A stretch of DNA of 64,000 nt from Ostrinia nubilalis. Taxonomy: Eukaryota > Arthropoda > Insecta > Lepidoptera > Crambidae. The translations under genes were made by a program, and so were the position numbers. Location: NCBI RefSeq assembly GCF_963855985.1, contig NC_087114.1:3373001-3437000 (forward strand), read 5' to 3'. Below, one piece after another: positions 10,347-19,690 of the stretch. Numbering within the stretch: the stretch's first letter is position 1; each line of letters begins with the position of its first letter. The notes beneath the pieces were generated by a model. The model searched no databases, was not told where the DNA came from, and saw nothing but the letters and a program-made list of their open reading frames with translations.

Positions 10347-10357
10347 TAATTGTCACC
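10347..10357 (+). repeat. Target-site duplication, 3' copy
   Basis: TAATTGTCACC, identical to 5194-5204. Confidence 0.9.
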
Positions 10358-11700
10358 TGTCAAAGAAAATTATGAAATCTGTCAGCCGCTGCAAAAATTT
10401 TGTAATCTCTTCTTGACTATTTGTTATTTTTGTGAAAAAGTCGAAAAAGCTCAAGCAAGTCATATTGTTTTCAATGTGAATTGTAAAATAAGGCATAATT
10501 CAAAGTCATCTTTGATTCTAAAGCTCGTCGTCGAGTTGACAGTAAGTTGGACTGAAATGTTCTGATACATTTAGTTTATTACCCAACCACGTCACAAGGA
10601 GGATTATGTTTTTTATATTATTCTTTATAGCTACTTTATCGGGGTTTTCAGGTATATCTCACAAATCGGTGCAGAGTAATGGTCAAAATGTTATGACCAT
10701 GTAAAGAAAATTGAAAAAGATTTTATCTCTTTATCTTGATCATCTATTGAAGAACAAGAAATTGCAAGTGGAGTTCTTAGAATCGTTTTCTAGTTCTGAA
10801 TGAAGTGATAAGTTAAAAGTATGATGCATAATAAAATTAGTTACTTAAAGTAATAATACGATTTATTTATTTTTCAAGACATTTTCCTATGTTAAAAACC
10901 CGATGTATAACATTGAAGTAATATTACTACGTATAGAACAGACATCGCGAACAAAATATGTACAGTGCGGGGTGCGGGGCGGGAATTTGACGGACAGCTG
11001 TCAGTCAAATCCATGACTATCAAGTTTCATAATTTATGGCGATAAAATCTGCACCAGAAAATGTCGTACTTCATTGATAGGATTGCACGAATAGTGACGT
11101 TCCTGCGGTTGCCTCATCATAGACATTGTGAATCGATTGTGAAAATAAACAAATCGGCTAAATTGTGTTAAATTTTCATGGTGCTCAATAGCAAAAAGGT
11201 TCAGCTACTTACATTATTTTCTTTTATTATATTGTGCGTTTCCTGTAATGTAATCTAAGCTCCCCTCCCTTAGACTAAAATTAGCCCTCCTAGACAAGTG
11301 ACAAAACGTAGCAGTTGAAACATTCGAAATCACTTCGCTCTGCCGTTTTTTGGTGTTAGTTACTTCACTCTGTGATGCGATTTTAAAATTACAACTGGCG
11401 ATTCCGAATTCACAACTGAGGGGACTGAGGCTAATCGTGTTACTTGTGCTACAAGTGCGTATGGGCTTCATACTGATGCTTAAGCCATTAATTATTTTTC
11501 TTCCCGATTAAAATCTAATGTAATCGATAATCGCCTTGAGAATCGTTAACTGGTATTTTATTATTCGATAAAAAAATTACCCATCTCTAGTTTAAAACTG
11601 TCATCCAACAGCGCACGAAATATTATGAGTTATAGATAATGATACCATTACAGAGGCGACACTTCGTTTACGTTTAGTTTCTGCCTATTGAATTGGATAC
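10358..11700. other. ced-6 intron 1, no recognised feature
   Basis: AT-rich intronic sequence. No exon, tRNA or clear repeat is recognised. Confidence 0.5.
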
Positions 11701-11704
11701 TGTA

Positions 11705-11835
11705 AGGAAACATCGTCATCATCATTTTAGCTACTGGACGTCCACTGCTGAACAAAGGCCTCCTCTAATGATTTCCACATCGCCCAGTTGATAGTGGCCT
11801 GCACCCAGCGTATTCCTGCTATCTTCAGTCAGTCC
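11705..11835 (-). mobile_element. RTE LINE 3' end fragment
   Basis: On the minus strand this is the common RTE 3' terminus: AGGCCACTATCAACTGG, then AGGCCTTTGTTCAGCAGTGG, then a TGATGATGATG tail. Severely 5'-truncated and non-coding. Confidence 0.7.
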
Positions 11836-11914
11836 ATCTTGAGATTTTAGAAAAATTCCCACTCGTAACGGTAGGAACAAAGCTAGGGATGACCCACGCC
11901 TTCATTCCAGAACC

Positions 11915-11957
11915 AATAAAATAACTGAAAGTCAGAAACTTTCAGTTATTTTATTGT
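11915..11957. repeat. Short perfect stem-loop
   Basis: CAATAAAATAACTGAAAG and its reverse complement are separated by a few bases. It forms a strong hairpin of unknown role. Confidence 0.5.
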
Positions 11958-12016
11958 CTCTATTGTTAACTAACTCAGTGGTTGAGTACACGTATAATAG
12001 CTGTGAGGTAGAAGTT

Positions 12017-12062
12017 ACGGGACTATTCCCACCTCTCCTTTTCACCGCTGCATCTCCTGTGT
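12017..12062 (+). repeat. GGGACTATTCCCACC repeat, short fragment
   Basis: Matches the first 45 bp of the roughly 190-bp family described at 39565 and 59964 (CGGGACTATTCCCACCTCTC...CTGTGTAGC). Confidence 0.55.
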
Positions 12063-12124
12063 AGCTAGCACCTAGACTAGTTGATTTAAAGCCATGGTAT
12101 ATCAGTTTTTAGGTCATTACCTAA

Positions 12125-12188
12125 GTTTTACATTTTACATTTTTAGATGCACTAAGTCATTACTTAGTGCATCTAAAAATGTAAAACT
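12125..12188. repeat. Stem-loop
   Basis: Inverted arms GTTTTACATTTTTAGATGCAC... of about 28 bp flank a short loop with CATTAC. Possibly the remnant of a hairpin MITE. Confidence 0.5.
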
Positions 12189-12559
12189 TTCTAGTTTTTT
12201 GTAACATTAAAAAATCTAAAAAGAAGCATCATTTTTTTTACGTTCAAGTGTTTCTAAGAAATTTAAATGGAAGCTTTTGATGACAACGTATTGCTTACTT
12301 TTTCAGCTGTCGAACGAATCACTTTTATACTCATAGGTCCTGTACATCGGTAGATTTGGTAAATAAATGAATCCATCCGGACTCAGAAACTAAAAAAATT
12401 AAAATAGCTGTAATTTTTTAATACTAGATTTGTCGATTAAATTGATCATATTATTGCGCCCTAACGGGTCGGACACTGGTGACCAGACACACTGTACAAT
12501 TATTATAATTTTAGCCTATCTCGTGAGCTAGGTGTCAATAATTAGGGTGATTTACTAAC

Positions 12560-12738
12560 TAACCAGTCGCATACGAACAACAGCAGTGAGATTCAAACAA
12601 TCTCACTGATCCATGATGCCGCACGACTATTGTGTGAGCCCACCCGTAACCCAAGCTTATTTAGCTTAACACTAGGGGCTGGACGGGACTATTAGTAATT
12701 TGTGCAATACAAAGTGCTTATAATCTAAAAAAAAAATC
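12560..12738 (+). mobile_element. tRNA-derived SINE, truncated
   Basis: The 3' body from CGACTATTGTGTGAGCCCAC to GGGCAATACAAAGTGC-like sequence and an A-rich tail matches the SINE at 17758. The tRNA-like head is replaced by unrelated sequence. Confidence 0.65.
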
Positions 12739-12739
12739 T

Positions 12740-14208
12740 TTTTATTGCTGTATTTAACCTTCCTTTCGTATACTAATTTATGCGTCAGTGTCAAGTCTGC
12801 GATTTTTATTCTTTGAAATTTTCGTAAAATGGCTGCCGCCGCGGTGACGCCTTGTAATTAACAAATTAAAATTAAATTAGTGTTTTAAGTGCATAAATGT
12901 ACAACTTAATGGTAAAAAGTCATTCCTTGATTTTTACTTAATATGTATCTGGGGTTATTTGAACAGTATTTTCGTCTATAGGATGGCATATTTCAAAAAA
13001 CAAAACTGCACTCAAGCGTGTTGTCACAGCAACCGCTGAGCACATACTAATTGAATTTCGGTCCATGGACCTGTTTGCGTGCCAGAAACAGTCTAGTTGA
13101 CATGTCTTCTCTAGTACGTAGTACATTATAACTCAATGATGTATAACAACATTCTTCATACACATACCTACCTAAAATGTATATTCGTAGGTACTTCAAT
13201 GTTCATTAATATTAAAGTCATAAAAGTAAAAAATTAAACAGTATCAAGATCGTTTATTCCAATTTCCCCAGTATTGCTCTCAACAAAGTTTATTTTCCCT
13301 ATTTGCCATGAGATTCTGGTACACCTATAATATTGTACATAATGATCTATTGTTCATAATTAAAAGATACCATAATGCATGTAGTTTTATTGTGATTGCA
13401 AAAAGACAGCGTAAAAAGTTCCGACGTCTCATAATGTTGCAAAATTTTAAAGAAAATGGATTTTCCTATGTCTTCTTACAAAAAATACGATCAGGCTTAA
13501 GTATGTAGGGTCATGTCACCTATTTGCGTCCATCACAAGTTAGATCAATCTTAAAAACAGTTGAAGATATTTAGGAGTATTCAGGCATGCAGGCTTTAGG
13601 TTTTGTTGGAGTATCGGTATGGTTATTGTTTTCCATTGTTTTTATTTTTTTTATTAAAGAAATCTTCTCCTCCAGCTAAGCTTGGAGTGGGGTCATCACA
13701 ATAGTCCAGTGGACGATGGTGTTCGAACTATCTACCCTGGAATCAGGCAGTCCGATACTGACATCATTGATCTATTGCCGTCTTATAATTAGAGTAAACC
13801 GTCGTTTGAACGCAATTAAGGTAGTGATTAAAATAGGATAGGGTAATCTGTCGTTTGAAGTTTGAACGCAATAGTGGACGTAAACAGGCGACACGACCCT
13901 GTTATCAATGGACTTTGCGTCATCTCAACACGTGCGCAAGCGCAGACAATAGCTTGAATGTTGGGGGCGTATAGTCTGTAATCGAAGTACATCAGACTGG
14001 ACGTTTTTGTTGGAAAATCGCATTTAATACCACTACATAAGGTGGTATAGTGTAAAGCTTGGTATGCTATCGCTGTACATTCCAATTGCTGTGATAATGC
14101 GCGAGTACAATGTTTGTATTTTACTATACGTCAGTACTACATTTTATTAGGTATTGTATTGCAAAGTTTGCAGTGCAAAGTACTCAAACTATTGTTAGTT
14201 TATAGCGA
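12740..14208. other. ced-6 intron 1, no recognised feature
   Basis: No gene recognised. Two open frames of 66 and 85 codons in this stretch have no domain signature. Confidence 0.45.
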
Positions 14209-14211
14209 TAC

Positions 14212-14410
14212 TAGCTTTTGCCCGCGGCTTCACCCGCGTGAAATTTAGTGTCACAGATCGGCATAAATTATAGCCTATACCTTAATCTGGGTTACAGACG
14301 ATAATACTGTAAGGTTTCAAGTTTTCAACAAAATCCATTCAATAGTTATTGCGTGAAAGAGTAACAAACATCCAGACATCCAAACTTTCGCTATTTATAA
14401 TTAGTACGAA
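14212..14410 (-). mobile_element. Lep1/Helitron-like non-autonomous element
   Basis: The terminus ACTAGCTTTTGCCCGCGG (its 3' CTAGT end read on minus) is followed by TTCACCCGCGTGAAATTT and ends with CATCCAAACTTTCGC...TTATAA. Related copies lie at 33785, 46369, 50195 and 63224. A CTAGT 3' end preceded by a GC-rich hairpin fits the Helitron terminus rule (CTRRT). Confidence 0.6.
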
Positions 14411-14424
14411 GTAGGAAGCAGGAA

Positions 14425-14540
14425 ATTCCACTGCAGGAGAATGGCTCTCTATAGTTTACTAGAGGCAAATGGAGGTTTTGGGCTACACTACCCTCGCTGA
14501 CCAGATGGGTAGGGAAGGTCTAGAGTTGGCGTATATTTTG
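14425..14540 (-). mobile_element. SINE body fragment
   Basis: Contains CCACTGCAGGAG...GAGGCAAATGGAGG...CTACACTACCC, the body of the tRNA SINE seen at 1935, in minus orientation. Confidence 0.6.
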
Positions 14541-14734
14541 TCCCCGACTCGCCTCTTACCACATTCACGGGAAGTATGATATTTTTAATAAGAGTGCAAT
14601 AAAAATATTGACTATTGACCATTGACTATTCATTCATTGACTGTTGACTGCTGGCTATTGACCTTTGACTGTTACCTATTGACCATTGACTGTACGACTA
14701 TTATTTATGAATATTGACTGTTGACTGACTATAC

Positions 14735-14770
14735 GTTACTTCAACCAATTAAGCGTATCCTTTGACATAT
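14735..14770 (-). pseudogene. ced-6: ced-6 exon 1 copy, most degraded
   Basis: TTACTTCAACCAATTAAGCG followed by TATCCTTTGACATAT matches the donor-side end of the exon copies with several changes. The rest is lost. Probably the oldest unit of the array. Confidence 0.5.
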
Positions 14771-14868
14771 AAAATGTACAATATGGGATGCAATAGAGAT
14801 AATTATGGACCAGTGAATATTGACTTTTGCCTATAGAATATTGAATATAGACTAAGTATTGAAGTTAC

Positions 14869-14921
14869 CTTAACCAAATAAGCGACGTGTCCTTTGACGA
14901 GGGCGTCACATCCGTTAAGGC
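14869..14921 (-). pseudogene. ced-6: ced-6 exon 1 partial copy A
   Basis: The donor AAG|GTAAC is kept and the end ALVKGHVAYLVK is intact. An internal deletion removes the NWIHAP segment. No ATG. It is preceded on minus by GTCAG. Confidence 0.8.
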
Positions 14922-14997
14922 CTGACTATTGAATATTGATTATTGACTGTTGATTATTTTTGACTATTGAATATTGACTATTGAACATTGATTTTAC

Positions 14998-15071
14998 CTT
15001 AACCAAATAAGCGACGTGTCCTTTGACAAGGGCGTCGGGCGCGTGAATCCAGTTTCGGCCGTTGGGCGTAC
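14998..15071 (-). pseudogene. ced-6: ced-6 exon 1 partial copy B
   Basis: 74 bp encode the same peptide as the parental exon from PNGRN to the end (WIHAPDALVKGHVAYLVK). Across this segment all four nucleotide differences from the parent (ATA/ATT, GCA/GCG, CTC/CTT, GTA/GTC) are synonymous. The donor AAG|GTAAAAT is intact. An AG (GTCAG) sits immediately upstream, but as a cassette of 74 nt it would shift the frame. The ATG half of the exon is absent. Confidence 0.85.
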
Positions 15072-15131
15072 CTGACTATTGACTGTTGACCATTGATTTA
15101 ATGACTATTGAATATTGACTATTGACGTTAC

Positions 15132-15202
15132 CTTAACCAAATAAGCGACGTGTCCTTTGACGAGGGTTTTGGACGCGTGAATCCAGTTGCGTCCGTTAGC
15201 GC
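15132..15202 (-). pseudogene. ced-6: ced-6 exon 1 partial copy C
   Basis: Open in the parental frame with donor AAG|GTAACG. The PDA triplet of the parent is changed to SKT (ANGRNWIHASKTLVKG). 71 bp if the nearest AG is used. Nearly identical to copy E, including the flanking spacer. Confidence 0.85.
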
Positions 15203-15270
15203 CTGACTATTGAATATTGACCATTGATTTATTGACTATATTGAATATTGACCATTGAACATTGATTTTA

Positions 15271-15343
15271 CTAACCAAATAAGCGACGTGTCTTTTGACG
15301 AGGACGTCAGGCGCGTGTATCCAGTTTCGGCCGTTGGGCGCAC
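15271..15343 (-). pseudogene. ced-6: ced-6 exon 1 partial copy D
   Basis: Carries A-to-V and G-to-R replacements. A 2-bp loss at the exon/intron border leaves GGTTAGTAAAAT, which destroys the donor seen in the parent. Confidence 0.82.
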
Positions 15344-15403
15344 CTGACTACTGACTGTTGACCATTGATTTAATGACTATTGAATATTGACTATTGACGT
15401 TAC

Positions 15404-15474
15404 CTTAACCAAATAAGCGACGTGTCCTTTGACGAGGGTTTCGGACGCGTGAATCCAGTTGCGTCCGTTAGCGC
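15404..15474 (-). pseudogene. ced-6: ced-6 exon 1 partial copy E
   Basis: Like copy C but with SET in place of SKT. The donor AAG|GTAACG is kept and the frame is open. Confidence 0.85.
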
Positions 15475-15540
15475 CTGACTATTGAATATTGACTATTGAA
15501 TATTGACTATTGAATATTGACTATTGAACATTGATTTTAC

Positions 15541-15613
15541 CTTAACCAAATAAGCGACGTGCCCTTTGACGAGGGCGTCGGGCGCGTGAATCCAGTTGCG
15601 GCTATGGGCGCAC
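15541..15613 (-). pseudogene. ced-6: ced-6 exon 1 partial copy F
   Basis: The peptide NWIHAPDALVKGHVAYLVK is preserved and the donor AAG|GTAAAAT intact. A 1-nt loss lies upstream in the PNGR codons. Together with copy B it is closest to the parental exon. Confidence 0.85.
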
Positions 15614-15649
15614 CTGACTATTGACCATCGATTTATTGACTATTGATTA

Positions 15650-16626
15650 TTGTGTCACGACTTAATTATGGTGACCTCGTGTACGGGCCACGCCTCTTTA
15701 GTAAAACGAAACGCATGATACAACGTGTGCAAAACGCATGTGCCCGTTTTTGCTTTAATATACCTCCACGAACACATGTATCACCGTTTCTAAATAGTGC
15801 GTCCATGCTGAATATGGAATCCCGCAGAAGGCTACATATGGCCACCCTTATGTTCGATCTCGTTTCGCTAGAAAGTCCCGAGTACCTGCATGCTAAACTG
15901 AGGTTTTCTGATTTCCATAGGCGTTACGGGCCTGGTCTGCCCAGATCTGCCCGTGTACCCCTAGCGATGCACAAGCACAGAACTGTAGGTTTCACAGGCA
16001 GTTTCCGCTACCAGGCTACTAAGTGTTGGAACAATATACCACCTCCAATAAGAGCAGCCAAATCAAAGCATGCATTTAAGACTCTGCTTAAATCTGCATT
16101 ATTGGAGTCGCAAAAACCTGTAACCTGATTGCGCCTTGGTAGTGGTTTCTGATCTGGTCCAGTGGTTTCATGCGTGGTTGTTTTGTTGAACCCTGGCATA
16201 ATTTGCATAATTTTTATTTTTATATTATTTTTATCAGTGTATTTTCTCCTTTCCTCTTTATCATAAATATCTTAATCTATTTGTTATATTTATGTACTTA
16301 AACTCACCACACCCCAACCGTCACGTTGACGTGTTACGCGCGTTCTTTCGTCCTTAGGCTATAGCTGAAAATCAGTGGTTTGCTTTTAAGTAAACCAATT
16401 ACTGAGCTATTGCCGTTTTGCATTGCTGCGACACACATTTCTGTATAAAGTGTGTACCTATATTGTATGTCATAATGATTTTTTTTTTTTTCTTTTTATT
16501 TCTGTCTTACCATACCATGTCATATTGTCCTGAGGGTACTATTTTGTCCTACTTTTGGTACTTTCTGTTTGTAATGTGTGTTTCTGTTATGCAAATAAAC
16601 GTTTTATCTATCTATCTATCTATCTA
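15650..16626 (+). mobile_element. 5'-truncated CR1-group LINE
   Basis: Inserted in the minisatellite between exon copy F and the functional exon. It keeps the end of ORF2, a roughly 480-bp 3' UTR and a (TCTA)n tail at 16605-16626. A microsatellite 3' tail rather than poly(A) fits the CR1/Daphne/Kiri group. The flanking CTATTGA could be a duplication but is also part of the host repeat, so it is uninformative. Confidence 0.75.
15652..16128 (+). pseudogene. LINE ORF2 C-terminal fragment (CR1 group)
   Basis: About 158 codons open to a TGA at 16126. The peptide begins SRLNYGDLVYGP, followed by IQRVQNACARFCFNIP, NMESRRRLHMATLMFDLV and a tail with YQATKCWNNIPPPIR. This is the region after the reverse transcriptase thumb in CR1-type ORF2 proteins. 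The catalytic RT motifs and endonuclease are missing because of 5' truncation, so it cannot be functional. Confidence 0.78.
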
Positions 16627-16657
16627 TTGAATATTGACTATTGAACATTGATTTTAC

Positions 16658-16774
16658 CTTAACCAAATAAGCGACGTGTCCTTTTACGAGGGCGTCGGGT
16701 GCGTGTATCCAGTTTCGGCCGTTGGGCGCGCCGTTCGCTTTTCCCTTGCCCTGCCAAAACAGCAGGGTAGACAT
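16658..16774 (-). CDS. ced-6: ced-6/GULP PTB-domain adaptor, ATG exon
   Basis: 117 bp encode 39 codons from the ATG (complement of 16772-16774) to the donor GTTAAG|GTAAAATC. The N-terminus MSTLLFWQGKGKANGAPNGR leads into NWIHAPDALVKGHVAYLVK, the start of the PTB fold (human GULP1 has TWMHTPEALSK at this point). The exon ends in phase 0 and joins in frame to FLGCTQ at 4466. Just upstream on the minus strand is a pyrimidine-rich CTTCTGTTTGTTCCAG followed by GATG, so the exon very likely starts at 16775 and a non-coding 5' exon lies further right. It is the only copy with the ATG half; the array at 14.6-15.65 kb holds partial copies. Role: cytosolic adaptor binding NPxY motifs of engulfment receptors during corpse clearance. 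Confidence 0.92.
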
Positions 16775-16777
16775 CCT

Positions 16778-17750
16778 GGAACAAACAGAAGACGTATTTA
16801 GATTAGGGTTTTCTGGAGGCTAATCAACTTATTATTTAAGAATATTAATATTTTTACGTAGGTATAGCTGAAGTTGGTAGTTAAACAATGGTTCAAATAG
16901 CTAAACTAAGGGTGGATTCGATTGTTAGTTTTATTTCCTATACTGAAACTGTCAATGTGGGTCAATGTGCCAGTTATACCAGGAGTTATTCTCGGATAAA
17001 AGTTCGAATCGGGCCTAAACCTAAATAAAAAATAAACATAATTATTAAAATAAAACCTTATAAATAAAAACATCGAATTGAAAAAACATTTTTGTGTTGG
17101 ATAGTCAATTAATTTATTGAGGAAGGTTTTAGGATAAGGTAATTTTTCCTGTTTTTGAAAAATGTTGCAAAAACGGTAAAAAAAGATTTAAACTTATTTT
17201 CACAGGTGTGCCAAGTCGCAGGTACCTACAGGTACCTTAGTCCTTAAAGGATGAAGCACACTTATTCCTATTCTAGAAATTGAACATAATAATATGGTAC
17301 CTATTGTTTATTAATTAATCATGGTGCGGCATAGTACCTGCTTACTTAACAATAAATTACCACAAATGAATTAATGAATCGTAAACAATTTACGTTACGC
17401 CATTTGCAATGTTCCCATACTTCACCTTTATTTGTGTTTATATTATGTATTCTCAGTAGAACACGTGTGGTATAATGAGTTATTAATAATTTACGTTTCA
17501 TGTGAAGGAAAAAACTGAGTATTTATTTGTATTGTTTGACGTAGGTACCTACTTACTTAACTTATAGGTAGATTTTCTAAGTGTGCATGGTTGAAAAAGT
17601 ATAAAATTAAAGGAATAATGACACTTGTTCTATAAAAGGACTTAGGACCGCTTTGTAACGTTATGTTTTCTAGAATTAAAAACTAAATTAAACTTTGTAT
17701 AGAAAAGATTGGAAATGATTAATTTTTTCTTGACTTTTCCATTGGTCAAT
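16778..17750. other. Intronic or upstream stretch, no recognised feature
   Basis: Presumably the ced-6 5' UTR intron. Nothing recognised beyond AT-rich sequence. Confidence 0.45.
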
Positions 17751-17757
17751 TATTTTT

Positions 17758-17960
17758 ATAGCCACGATAGCCGAACGGTGAAGGGGTCGGAGTGGCCGAC
17801 TTGAGATCCGAGGAACGCGGGTTCGAATCCCACCGCCGCTCGACTATTGTGGTGAGCTCACTCGTAGTAACCACAAGCTTATTTAGGTTAACACGAGGGG
17901 CTAATGGGACTGTTAGTAATTTGGGCAATACAAGTTGCTAATAAATAATATTTATTAAAA
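17758..17960 (+). mobile_element. tRNA-derived SINE, full copy
   Basis: The tRNA-like head has box A (TAGCCGAACGGTGAAGG) and box B (GGTTCGAATCCC). The body follows (CGACTATTGTGGTGAGCTCA, TTAACACGAGGGGC) and ends with GGGCAATACAAGTTGCTAAT and an A-rich tail. Same family as 12560 and 59455. Confidence 0.75.
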
Positions 17961-18269
17961 AAAGTTAAGTCTAAGTTGATTATAAGAATAACATTAAATG
18001 TAGTTAGTTACTTACATTTTTAAGTGTTACAGCACAAAATAGAAATGAATTTATATTTTGTGGTTTAAACACTCCTTTAATCTAAATCCCTGTTATCAAA
18101 GTATTATTATACAATTCGATATTAGACTGTTTTCACTGTATTAGTTAGAATCAATTATTGTCGAACAAGGTCGCATGTCTTCATCCGTCTAATCTGTTTT
18201 GGGCATTAAATTACTCTAAATTAGCTCCTTTATCATTGTTTATATTTTTTTAAACTCATAAACACATCG

Positions 18270-18395
18270 AAGAAGTGTCTTCTTCTTAGCACTGGCCCAT
18301 TTATTGTGCCGAAGCAGTGGTAGGGTTAATATTGGGACGTGTAAAAGTGCTTTTTAAAAGCCTACTTGCAAAAATAAATGAGATTTATGAGTTTT
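18270..18395. repeat. Interspersed repeat, GTGGTAGGGTTAAT family
   Basis: CACTGGCCCATTTATTGTGC, then GAAGCAGTGGTAGGGTTAAT, then AAAAGTGCTTTTTAAAAGCC also occur at 32640-32740. Probably the end of a SINE or LINE. Confidence 0.55.
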
Positions 18396-18446
18396 TATGA
18401 AGCTACAGAATCAAACACCGACGAATGTGATTAATCTAAGAGTAGG

Positions 18447-18615
18447 CGCACACCGTTGATTTTTCGTCGGCCGATAGTTTAGTCGGGCAGTTGATCAGTA
18501 TGGGCATGTATGGGAGTGCGCACACTACACCGATTCGATTTGGCCGATTCTTCATACAAATTAAAATCGGGCACAACTATCGGCCAACTAAAAATCAACG
18601 GTGTGCGCATACTCT
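18447..18615. mobile_element. TIR MITE, GTCGGCCGATAGTTT family
   Basis: Long inverted ends (GCGCACACCGTTGATTTTTC...) surround a CCGATT-rich core. About 168 bp. A second copy begins at 18674. Confidence 0.7.
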
Positions 18616-18673
18616 AAAGCAGTACAGTCGATCCGTCTTTGTTCGACGACGACGACGCAATGTACGAATGTAA

Positions 18674-18838
18674 GCCTACGCCACACCTACGCCCACCGAT
18701 TTTTTGTCGGCCGATAGTTTAGTCGGGCAGTTAATCAGTATGGGCATGTATGGAAGTGCGCACATTACACCGATTGATTCTTCATACAAATTAGAGTCGG
18801 ACCCAACTATCGGATGACTGAAAATCGGTGGTCTGCGC
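18674..18838. mobile_element. Second MITE of the GTCGGCCGATAGTTT family
   Basis: Diverged copy of the 18447 element, in the same orientation. Its right terminus is interrupted by the hAT-like MITE that follows. Confidence 0.65.
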
Positions 18839-18982
18839 TAGGGATGTTATGGATATGTAGTTTCGGTTATGGATACGGTTACGGATATAGAAATAATATT
18901 ATACCGGTTTCGGTTACGGTTACGGATATTTTTTTATTTCGGATATCCGAAAGTTTCGGTTACGGATATCCATAACATCCCT
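18839..18982. mobile_element. hAT-like MITE with duplication
   Basis: 144 bp with inverted ends AGGGATGTTATGGATAT and many TTTCGGTTACGGATA words. GGTCTGCGC occurs on both sides (18830-18838 and 18983-18991). That 8-9-bp duplication and the terminus fit hAT. Confidence 0.7.
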
Positions 18983-19690
18983 GGTCTGCGCCTAGGCTAA
19001 CAAGAACTAAACTATGTGTTTACGCCCTAATCCAACATCCTCATCGTGATCGGCACACACGACCCGATAATACCTACGCACTGGCTTATTAATGTTATCA
19101 ATCTGTTCATTTTGTGCATTATCGATAAAACAATCACGATTTACCAAGGACATTTGTAACGAGATATTTCACTGTGATTTGTGTTTTGTAACTGAATCTG
19201 TGTAACAGGTCTGCGTTTCCGCGCTTATCTGTGCTAAAAATAGACGAGAAAATTGCGTTCTAATTTTAAAATCTGAATTTTTGAATTCTGACAGCAGGCT
19301 GAAATGAGTAAAAATTTTTCAATTTTAAAATTTCGTAATCTGTAAGATGGCTGACCAAAGAGGTTTTAGGTACCTGTTTTTTTTTGTTTTTAGCTCGTAC
19401 GGCTGGTGATTCCGCCAAGAAGGAAGATTTTTATTTATTATTTTTTTTGCATTTTCGCATGTTTTTAAGTATTGTAGGTACACTGGCGGATTTAATGTCG
19501 AGTGGCATTCTCTACCAGTCAACCACAGGTCAAGCAGAAAAAAGGCGGTGTAAAATGACAACAGTTTAAGATTAAAAGTTAGATGTTAATCTTGTTAAAT
19601 ATAACTTGCTCTTGTAATCTCAAGCCTGTCAACATGTTTGATATTGAGATAGGTAGGCTTATTGCATTCTAATTTGATGTAGGCGGGAAT

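Larger units (their letters stand above)
14600..15650. repeat. Minisatellite with embedded ced-6 exon copies
   Basis: Spacers of tandem TTGACTATTGAATA-type 7- and 14-mers separate at least six partial copies of the ced-6 ATG exon. Exon-to-exon spacing is about 133-139 bp. Copies B+C and D+E form a dimer with a period near 273 bp: in each dimer the second copy follows CATTGATTTAATGACTATTG. The same spacer continues at 16627 next to the functional exon. It lies wholly within ced-6 intron 1. Confidence 0.85.

Noticed and set aside
14869..15613. Mutually exclusive functional exons of ced-6
   Set aside because: The copies lack the ATG half, several are damaged (deletion in A, donor loss in D, 1-nt loss in F), and the lengths to the nearest AG (53-74 nt) do not preserve frame. 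Kept only as a testable finding.
14600..15650. CRISPR-like or pure satellite array
   Set aside because: Regular spacing looked array-like at first, but the repeated part is a eukaryotic exon with a splice donor and the spacers are themselves minisatellite.
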